Positions 58,617 to 64,000 of a DNA stretch of 64,000 nucleotides are shown piece by piece. Where the stretch lies: contig NZ_LT629971.1 of the NCBI RefSeq assembly GCF_900108565.1, forward strand, positions 5,332,001 through 5,396,000, written 5' to 3'. The stretch comes from Mycolicibacterium rutilum (GTDB lineage: Bacteria; Actinomycetota; Actinomycetes; Mycobacteriales; Mycobacteriaceae). A program made the translations under genes and the position numbers. Position 1 is the first letter of the stretch. Each line of letters begins with the position of its first letter. Under the pieces are notes generated by a model. That model saw nothing but the letters and a program-made list of their open reading frames with translations, made no database searches and had not been told where the DNA came from.

Positions 58617-59534
58617 GTGGAGCAGAACCTGCCCTTCGACCTCGACGCCCTGCTGATCTTCGGCAAGGTCGTGGAGAACCGCAGCTTGTCGCGGGCGGCG
58701 ACCCTGCTCGGCATGCCGAAGTCGACCGTCAGCCGCAAGCTCACCAAGCTCGAATCCGACCTCGGCATCAAGCTGCTGCGCAAAAACACCCGCCAGCTGA
58801 CGGTCACCGACGTCGGCGAGAAGGTGTACCGCCACGCCGTCAACATCCTCACCGAGGCCAACGGCGTGCGCGCGCTGGTGGAGAGCAGCCGCCAGGAACC
58901 CCGCGGTGAACTGCGGGTGGCGATCCCGGTCTTCGTCGGCATCGACTACGCGTCGCGGGTCGGCGCGGCGTTCCTGCGGCACTATCCCAACCCGCGGCTC
59001 GACATCCGCCTCGTCGACAACATGGTCGACCCGATCCGCGACGGATTCGACGTGGTGTTCGGCACCGGGCCGCTGCAGGATTCCACGCTGATCGCCCGCA
59101 AGGTGTTCAGCCTCGAGTTGTTTCTCTGCGCCGCACCGCATTTCGTCGACCAGCTGCCGCAACCGCTCACCGAGCCCGGGCAGCTCGACTCCGTGCCGTT
59201 CATCGACTTCGGGTTCGGTGGGCCGCGCCGGCTCGCCGTCACCCGACGGTCGCGCCGGCTGGAAGTGACGCCGCCGGTGCGCGCCCGCGCCAACAACTTT
59301 CAGGTGTGCAAGCAGTACATCCTCGAAGGGCTGGGCGTCGGCGCGATGCCGACCCAGATCATCTGCACCGCCGAACTACGTGCGGGCACGATCGTGCCCG
59401 TGCTGCCCGACTGGCGCCTCGACCCCCTCGACGTCCACATGATCTACCCGTTCGAGCTGTCGTTCTCCACCCTGATCAGCGCGTTCTACGAAACCGCGCG
59501 CGAGATCATCGTCGAGAACATCGCGCGCGCCTGA
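58617..59534 (+). CDS. LysR-type transcriptional regulator
   Basis: Product of 305 residues. The winged helix-turn-helix is at about 6-65 (LDALLIFGKVVENRSLSRAATLLGMPKSTVSRKLTKLESDLGIKLLRKNTRQLTVTDVG). The effector domain (about 95-295) has the usual two-lobed layout (ELRVAIPVFVGIDYASRVGAAFLRHYP; GLGVGAMPTQIICTAELRAGTIVPVLPDW). It resembles the CrgA/AaeR-like subgroup. GTG 58617 has GGGAGGTGGA upstream. It is divergent from the Rieske operon and should activate it in response to a pathway acid. Confidence 0.93.
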   Translation: MEQNLPFDLDALLIFGKVVENRSLSRAATLLGMPKSTVSRKLTKLESDLGIKLLRKNTRQLTVTDVGEKVYRHAVNILTEANGVRALVESSRQEPRGELRVAIPVFVGIDYASRVGAAFLRHYPNPRLDIRLVDNMVDPIRDGFDVVFGTGPLQDSTLIARKVFSLELFLCAAPHFVDQLPQPLTEPGQLDSVPFIDFGFGGPRRLAVTRRSRRLEVTPPVRARANNFQVCKQYILEGLGVGAMPTQIICTAELRAGTIVPVLPDWRLDPLDVHMIYPFELSFSTLISAFYETAREIIVENIARA

Positions 59535-59631
59535 GCGCGACGTAGCGCACACTTCGGCGCTGGCGTGCATAACCGGGATGTCATTGGGAATACCTGCCGC
59601 GATTCTGCCCGGGACACGCCATGGAGACCTG

Positions 59632-61830
59632 ATGTCGAAGTACCTGTACGCGATCGGCGCCTTCAGCTTCCGACGGCGCTGGTGGGTGCTCGGCGTGTGG
59701 CTGGCCGTGCTGATCGGCGTCGCCGCGGCCGCGGTCGGTCTGCGCGGCGAGCCCAGCGACAACTTCAGCATCCCCGGCACCGAATCGCAGCGCGCCGTCG
59801 AGCAACTGCAGCAGAAGCTGCCCGCGTTCAGCGGTGCGCAGACCCAGATCACCTTCGCCACCCCCGGCGATCCCCGACTGACCGACCCGGCGGTGGTCGA
59901 CGCGATCAACCGCTCGCTGGACACCGTGCGGTCCATCCCCGAGGTGGCCGTCGCCGCTGGGCCCGCCGAGACCCGGCTGATGTCGGCCGACGCCAACGTC
60001 GGGCTGGGTCAGGTGCAATGGAAGGCCCAGCCGGGCGAGGTCGACGACGCGACGCTGACGGCCCTGGAGTCGGCGATGGCGCCCGCGCAGCAGGCCGGAG
60101 TGCAGGTCGAGTACTCCGGCAGCGTCTACCCCGGCTACCGGGTCAAGGTCTCGGAACTGCCCGAGATCATCGGAATCGTCGCCGCGTTCCTGATCCTGCT
60201 GGTCACCTTCGGCGCGGTGGTCGCGGCCGGGCTGCCGATCATCACCGCCTGCATCGGCGTCGGGATCGGCGCGGCCGGAATCTTCGCGGTCGCCGCCCTT
60301 GTCGAGATGCCCACCGCGGCGCTGTCACTGGCGCTGATGCTGGGCCTGTCGTGCGGCATCGACTACGCGCTGTTCATCCTCAACCGCTACCGCAACAACC
60401 TGCTGCTGCTCAAACCCGAGCAGGAGGCGGTCGCGCTGGCCGTGGGCACCGCAGGCGGCGCCGTGGTGTTCGCCGGGCTCACCGTGATCATCGCCCTGTG
60501 CGGCCTGTCGATCGTCGGCATTCCGTTCCTGACCTACATGGGGCTGGCCGCCGCGGTGTCGGTGCTGATCGCCCTGCTGATCGCGGTCACGCTGCTGCCC
60601 GCCCTGCTCGGGTTCGCCGGCAAGCGGGTGGCCAAGTTCATCAAGACCCCGCTGCAGCCGGGACGCGCCAAGGAGGTCGCGCAGGTCGCGGCCTACACCC
60701 CGCACCGCACGCTGGGCGCGCAGTGGGGCCGGTTCGTCGTCGCGTTCCGCAAGCCGCTGCTCGTCGCGGGGACCGCGGCGCTCATCGTGATCGGGCTGCC
60801 GGCGTTCGGGATGCATCTCGGATTGCCCAGCGGCTCTTCGCAACCCGAGTCGAACACGTCGCGCAAGGCCTACGACCTGACCGCGCAGAATCTCGGCCCC
60901 GGATTCACCGGCCCGCTTCTGGTGGTCGCCGACCTGACCGAGGCGCGTGACCCGAACGCCGCGGCCACCATCGCCGGCAACCTGCAGCGTGAGCAGGGCG
61001 TGGTGACGGCGGCCCCCGGTATCAGCCAGAACGGCACCGCGATCATCCAGGTCATCCCGGAGACGGGTCCGAACGACACCGCCACCGCCGACCTCGTCAA
61101 GCGCATCCGCGCCGACCGCGCCGCCATCGAAGGCGACACCGGCGCCACCATCCTCGTGGGCGGCAACACCGCGTCCAACATCGACACCTCCGAGAAGCTG
61201 GCGGCCGCGCTGCCGGTCTTCCTGCTGGTCGTCATCGGGTTGGCGTTCATCTTGCTGACGGTCGCGTTCCGCGCCGCGCTGGTGCCGATCACCTCGATCA
61301 TCGGGTTCCTGCTGTCGGTGTTCGCCGCGCTCGGAGTGCAGGTCGCTGTGTTCCAATGGGGCTGGGGCGCAGACCTTCTCGGGATCACCCCCGGAGAGAC
61401 CATCAGCTTCCTGCCGATCATCGTGCTGGCCATCATCTTCGGGCTGTCCAGCGACTACCAGGTGTTTGTCGTGTCGCGGATGAAAGAGGAATTGGCGCGC
61501 ACCGACGACGCGCTGGAGGCGGTGCGCACCGGCGTGGGGTTGTCCGCGCGCGTGGTCACCGCTGCGGCGCTGATCATGTTCGGGGTGTTCATCGCGTTCC
61601 TCGCCGGTGGTGACCCGATCATCAAGTCCGTGGGCCTCACGCTCGCCGTCGGCGTGTTCCTCGACGCGTTCGTCGTCCGCCTCACGCTGATCCCGGCGAT
61701 CATGGGCATCCTCGGGCGCAAGGTGTGGGCACACTCGCGGTGGTTCGAGAAGTACGTACCCGACGTCGACATCGAGGGCACCGCGCTGGAGCGCGCCGAC
61801 CGCCGCGAAATGGCCTCCACCGGGACGTAG
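59632..61830 (+). CDS. MMPL/RND-family transporter
   Basis: Inner-membrane exporter of 732 residues with 11-12 helices: one N-terminal helix, a periplasmic domain (about 40-180), helices 2-6 (about 185-340), a second loop domain (about 400-540) and the last helices (about 545-700). Typical residues are GLSCGIDYALFILNRYR in helix 4 and IFGLSSDYQVFVVSRMKEE in helix 10, the Asp-Tyr pairs used in proton relay. It is shorter than canonical MmpL proteins (about 950 residues) and close to the YdfJ-like MMPL group. ATG 59632 follows GGAG at 59623-59626. Substrate, presumably a lipid, is unknown. Confidence 0.92.
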   Translation: MSKYLYAIGAFSFRRRWWVLGVWLAVLIGVAAAAVGLRGEPSDNFSIPGTESQRAVEQLQQKLPAFSGAQTQITFATPGDPRLTDPAVVDAINRSLDTVRSIPEVAVAAGPAETRLMSADANVGLGQVQWKAQPGEVDDATLTALESAMAPAQQAGVQVEYSGSVYPGYRVKVSELPEIIGIVAAFLILLVTFGAVVAAGLPIITACIGVGIGAAGIFAVAALVEMPTAALSLALMLGLSCGIDYALFILNRYRNNLLLLKPEQEAVALAVGTAGGAVVFAGLTVIIALCGLSIVGIPFLTYMGLAAAVSVLIALLIAVTLLPALLGFAGKRVAKFIKTPLQPGRAKEVAQVAAYTPHRTLGAQWGRFVVAFRKPLLVAGTAALIVIGLPAFGMHLGLPSGSSQPESNTSRKAYDLTAQNLGPGFTGPLLVVADLTEARDPNAAATIAGNLQREQGVVTAAPGISQNGTAIIQVIPETGPNDTATADLVKRIRADRAAIEGDTGATILVGGNTASNIDTSEKLAAALPVFLLVVIGLAFILLTVAFRAALVPITSIIGFLLSVFAALGVQVAVFQWGWGADLLGITPGETISFLPIIVLAIIFGLSSDYQVFVVSRMKEELARTDDALEAVRTGVGLSARVVTAAALIMFGVFIAFLAGGDPIIKSVGLTLAVGVFLDAFVVRLTLIPAIMGILGRKVWAHSRWFEKYVPDVDIEGTALERADRREMASTGT

Positions 61831-61833
61831 CGC

Positions 61834-61858
61834 GTTTAGCCGGCCTCTGGCCGGGTAG
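61834..61858 (+). promoter_or_regulatory. SigF-type promoter for the Crp/Fnr gene
   Basis: GTTT (61834-61837), a 15-base spacer and GGGTAG (61853-61858) fit the mycobacterial SigF pattern GGTTT-N15-17-GGGTAT. The spacer contains a perfect dyad CCGGCC-TCT-GGCCGG (61840-61854), which could instead be the end of the MMPL transcript or an operator. Confidence 0.6.
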
Positions 61859-61890
61859 TTCCGCGGCGACACCGGCCGTTGGAGGGGACC

Positions 61891-62610
61891 ATGCTCGAAG
61901 CAGCAGCCGTGACGAAGGGCCGGTTGGACCGCCGCAGCGAGGCCGTGCTGGCGCAGGCGCCGATCCTGCGGGGCCTGTCCCCCGACGACCGTGCCGAACG
62001 GATCGGTTGTTTCGATGCGGTCCGGTTCCGGGCCGGCGACTGCATCTACCGCCAGGGCGAGCGTGACACCCGGCTCTACGTAGTACTGGCCGGCAAGGTC
62101 AAGATCGGCTGGAGCTCAGCCGACAACCCCGCGAAGCTGCTGGCGGTCATCGGGCCGCCGGACATCTTCGGCGCGGAGTCGATGTTCGACCCCGGACCAC
62201 ACGCCGATTCGGCGACGGCGCTGACGAACGTCTGCGCGGCGGTGATCGACCGCGAGAAGTTGCAGGCGTGCATCGCCGGGAGCCCGCACGTCACCGAGCG
62301 GTTGATGCGGGTGCTGGCGCGCGGCCTGCAGCGCACCGAAGACCTCATCACAGATCTGAACTTCACCGATGTGCCCGGCAGGATAGCCAAGCAACTGCTG
62401 TCGCTGTCGCAGCGGTTCGGCGTCCGCCGGGACAACCAACTGCACCTCGACCACGACCTCACCCAGGCCGAGATCGCCCAATTGGTCTGCGCGTCAAGGG
62501 AATCGGTCAACAAGACGCTCTCCGAGTTCGCCCAGCGCGGCTGGATCACGGTCAGCGGTAAACGCATCGTCATCCACCAGACCGAGCCGCTGGCCCGCCG
62601 GGCGCGCTGA
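61891..62610 (+). CDS. Crp/Fnr-family transcription factor
   Basis: Product of 239 residues. The cyclic-nucleotide-binding fold (about 20-135) includes FRAGDCIYRQGERDTRLYVVLAGKVKIG and IFGAESMFDPGPH; the strict cAMP contact motif (GELA..R.A) is not conserved, so another ligand or none is likely. The helix-turn-helix (about 185-225) reads LTQAEIAQLVCASRESVNKTLSEFAQRGWI, with a Crp-type recognition helix. There are no N-terminal Cys clusters for iron-sulphur binding. ATG 61891 is set by GGAGGG at 61881-61886. It lies behind a SigF-type promoter. Confidence 0.9.
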   Translation: MLEAAAVTKGRLDRRSEAVLAQAPILRGLSPDDRAERIGCFDAVRFRAGDCIYRQGERDTRLYVVLAGKVKIGWSSADNPAKLLAVIGPPDIFGAESMFDPGPHADSATALTNVCAAVIDREKLQACIAGSPHVTERLMRVLARGLQRTEDLITDLNFTDVPGRIAKQLLSLSQRFGVRRDNQLHLDHDLTQAEIAQLVCASRESVNKTLSEFAQRGWITVSGKRIVIHQTEPLARRAR

Positions 62611-62628
62611 GCCCGGCACATTTGATGG

Positions 62629-62654
62629 GGTTGCCAACCGGCACGCGGGGGTAC
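62629..62654 (+). promoter_or_regulatory. SigF-type promoter for the 57-codon ORF
   Basis: GGTT (62629-62632), 16 bases, then GGGTAC (62649-62654), ten bases before ATG 62665. The -35 element is part of a perfect dyad GGTTG-C-CAACC (62629-62639). Matches the SigF consensus closely. Confidence 0.65.
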
Positions 62655-62664
62655 CTGTTAGGTC

Positions 62665-62838
62665 ATGGACGCTGACACACTCATCGCGATGGCAGGGCTG
62701 ACGGCGCTGGCCGCGGCCGCGCTGACCGGAGCGGTCTGGGACAGCGCGTTGGTGAGCAGCCCCGTGCGGGTGCGGCCACGTTCGCGCGGCAGGCACGCGC
62801 TCGACGCACCGACACGGGCACGCGAACTCGCCGGCTGA
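62665..62838 (+). CDS. Small single-helix membrane protein (57 residues)
   Basis: Open frame MDADTLIAMAGLTALAAAALTGAVWDSALVSS followed by an Arg-rich tail (VRVRPRSRGRHALDAPTRARELAG). It has one hydrophobic helix (about 6-25) and codon third positions typical of the genome. With a SigF-type -10 ending ten bases before its ATG, the transcript would have almost no leader, a common mycobacterial arrangement. It lies between the Crp/Fnr and SigF-like genes and is likely a stress-induced small protein. No family recognised. Confidence 0.5.
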   Translation: MDADTLIAMAGLTALAAAALTGAVWDSALVSSPVRVRPRSRGRHALDAPTRARELAG

Positions 62839-62853
62839 CCACCCCGCGGCGAT

Positions 62854-62880
62854 GTTTCGACATGCCGCGCCAGGGGGTAA
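62854..62880 (+). promoter_or_regulatory. SigF-type promoter before the SigF-like gene
   Basis: GTTT (62854-62857), 17 bases, GGGTAA (62875-62880), 70 bp before the sigma factor start. A perfect dyad GGGGT-AA-ACCCC (62874-62885) overlaps the -10. The layout suggests autoregulation or control by the main SigF. Confidence 0.6.
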
Positions 62881-62950
62881 ACCCCAGCAGCCACAGGTTC
62901 AGACCCGAGCCGTGCGAGCGATACGGCAGGGTCGAGAGTGAGGAGCCTGT

Positions 62951-63781
62951 GTGGTGTCAGAGACGACTTCCGAATACGCAGACGTGACGGACATGTTCCG
63001 TCAACTCAAGACGCTCGACGCCGGGTCCGTCGCGTATCGGCGCCAGCGGGAGGCGATCGTGGCCCGCACACTGCCGCTGGCCGATCACATCGCCCGCCGC
63101 TACCGCAACCGCGGCGAACCGATCGAGGACCTGATCCAGGCCGCCCGCGTCGGACTGGTCAACGCGGTCAATCGTTTCGACCCCGACAACGGCGCCAATT
63201 TCCTGTCGTTCGCCGTGCCCACGATGATGGGCGAGGTGCGCAGGCACTTCCGCGACTACGGATGGGCCGTCAAGGTGCCGCGCCGGCTCAAGGACCTACA
63301 GGGCCAGTTGGTCAAGGCGCGCGCGGAATTGTCCCAGCAGATCGGGCGGGCGCCGACCGCCTCCGAGGTCGCCGCCCACCTCGGCATCGACCGCGAGTCG
63401 GTGATGGAGGCGACGATCGCGAGCAGCAACTACTCCACGCTGTCCACCGACGTGCAGACCTCCTCCGACCACGAGCACCGCTCGGTTGGCGACACCTTCG
63501 GCGACGTCGACCCCAACATCGACAAGGTCGTCGACCTCGAAACCGTGCGGCCGCTGATCGCCGCCTTGCCCGAACGCGAGCAGACCGTGCTCACACTGCG
63601 GTTCTTCGAGAGCATGACCCAGACGCAGATCGCCGAACGAATGGGCTACTCGCAGATGCACGTCTCGCGCCTGCTCGCCCAGGCGTTGCGACGGCTCCGC
63701 GAGCAGGTGGCCGAACCGCCGGCCGATGAACCGCCGCGCGGCAGGCGCCGCCCGCCGCCGGTCAGGCGCGGCGCGGCATGA
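62951..63781 (+). CDS. SigF/SigB-subfamily RNA polymerase sigma factor
   Basis: Product of 276 residues. Region 2 (about 35-105) reads LADHIARRYRNRGEPIEDLIQAARVGLVNAVNRFDPDNGANFLSFAVPTMMGEVRRHFRDYGWAVKVPRRLKDL. Region 3 is at about 115-165, and region 4 (about 200-250) has LPEREQTVLTLRFFESMTQTQIAERMGYSQMHVSRLLAQALRRLRE. The opening SEYADVTDMFRQL is the same as in mycobacterial SigF. A basic Pro-rich tail is extra. No anti-sigma (RsbW/UsfX) gene is adjacent, so this is probably a SigF paralogue and not the rsbW-sigF locus. GTG 62951 is set by AGGAG at 62941-62945. Confidence 0.92.
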   Translation: MVSETTSEYADVTDMFRQLKTLDAGSVAYRRQREAIVARTLPLADHIARRYRNRGEPIEDLIQAARVGLVNAVNRFDPDNGANFLSFAVPTMMGEVRRHFRDYGWAVKVPRRLKDLQGQLVKARAELSQQIGRAPTASEVAAHLGIDRESVMEATIASSNYSTLSTDVQTSSDHEHRSVGDTFGDVDPNIDKVVDLETVRPLIAALPEREQTVLTLRFFESMTQTQIAERMGYSQMHVSRLLAQALRRLREQVAEPPADEPPRGRRRPPPVRRGAA

Positions 63782-64000
63782 ACACCGGCACGAACGCGTC
63801 CTGACCCTGGCGTTCGAAGCGCACCTGCACCGGCAGCCCGATGTGGACCGAATCCGGTTCGCAGTCCACGATATTGGCCGCCAACCGCAGCCCGACCTGT
63901 TCTTCGAGCTCGACGATCGCCACCACGTACGGCACCGGCACGGCCGGATTGAACGGCTGATGGTTGACGGTGTAGGTGAACACGGTGCCGCGCCCGGACA
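63762..64000 (-). CDS. OB-fold (DUF35-type) acyl-CoA-associated protein, C-terminal part
   Basis: The visible 79 residues (GRGTVFTYTVNHQPFNPAVPVPYVVAIVELEEQVGLRLAANIVDCEPDSVHIGLPVQVRFERQG, ending VPVFMPRRA) are the OB-fold half of a DUF35/ChsH2-like protein; its zinc-ribbon half lies beyond position 64000. Such proteins partner thiolases or MaoC-type hydratases in steroid and fatty-acid catabolism. The frame continues upstream of GTG 63983 without a stop, so the gene runs off the window. It overlaps the sigma factor gene by 20 bp. Confidence 0.9.
   Translation of the reverse strand, partial: SGRGTVFTYTVNHQPFNPAVPVPYVVAIVELEEQVGLRLAANIVDCEPDSVHIGLPVQVRFERQGQDAFVPVFMPRRA

Noticed and set aside
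1..64000. CRISPR arrays, prophage, insertion sequences or rRNA operons
   Set aside because: No repeat-spacer pattern, phage structural genes, transposases or rRNA sequence were recognised in reading the window.

Overview
The window is GC-rich, densely coded DNA from a fast-growing Mycobacterium (Mycolicibacterium-type). The evidence is a mycobactin mbtL-mbtM-mbtN/mbtK locus with IdeR-type iron boxes, a PE-PPE-domain esterase, a 13E12-repeat HNH protein behind a LexA box, a DosR-type box in front of a universal stress protein, an MMPL transporter, and pgm-crcB-crcB and moeY-dcpA neighbourhoods that match the M. tuberculosis order (Rv3068c-Rv3070 and Rv1355c-Rv1354c). GTG and TTG starts and 4-bp stop/start overlaps are frequent. 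I saw no insertion sequence, prophage or CRISPR array.

Layout. 1-9.1 kb: partial purU; then a likely signalling or metabolite block with an acyltransferase-fold protein, the E1/nitroreductase fusion MoeY, the c-di-GMP enzyme DcpA, a converging FAD protein, two gamma-butyrolactone-receptor-like TetR regulators and a PAS protein. 9.3-13.5 kb: a paired acyl-CoA dehydrogenase operon, an EamA transporter and a tandem USP with a DosR box. 13.5-17.3 kb: TetR, a DapB-like reductase and a Rieske oxygenase facing a nitronate monooxygenase. 17.3-20.5 kb: two exported proteins (one unknown, one glycoside hydrolase) separated by an intrinsic terminator. 20.9-30 kb: a CoA-dependent catabolic cluster (crotonase, tandem CoA-transferase, SDRs, phosphotransferase, lipocalin-like protein), a TetR and an NDH-2-like flavoprotein sharing a perfect operator. 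30-33 kb: YdeI-like protein, a degenerate serine recombinase, a MerR/GyrI-like regulator, an SDR and an NTF2-like protein. 33-41.6 kb: a cyclase-homology/ATPase regulator, PE-PPE esterase, a membrane/coiled-coil/zinc-ribbon protein, a DUF732-like protein and the SOS-linked HNH protein, then tRNA-Ala. 41.9-45.6 kb: MFS transporter, pgm and two crcB genes. 45.6-49.3 kb: mbt-2. 49.3-54.6 kb: an Ntn hydrolase, YbaK deacylase, TetR, SRPBCC protein, an exported acidic protein and a TVP38 membrane protein. 54.6-59.5 kb: a Rieske dioxygenase operon (TauD, luciferase-like and CMD genes) opposite a LysR gene. 59.6-64 kb: MMPL transporter, then a Crp/Fnr regulator, a 57-codon ORF and a SigF-like sigma factor, each behind a GTTT/GGTT-N15-17-GGGTA promoter, and a partial OB-fold protein.

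Regulation is unusually legible. Candidate sites for DosR, IdeR (two), LexA and SigF (three) are visible, along with perfect inverted repeats next to TetR, LysR and recombinase-like genes. Two genes look damaged or abnormal: the luciferase-like monooxygenase has a one-base frameshift, and the mbtN frame has lost its normal stop and runs on antisense through mbtK.
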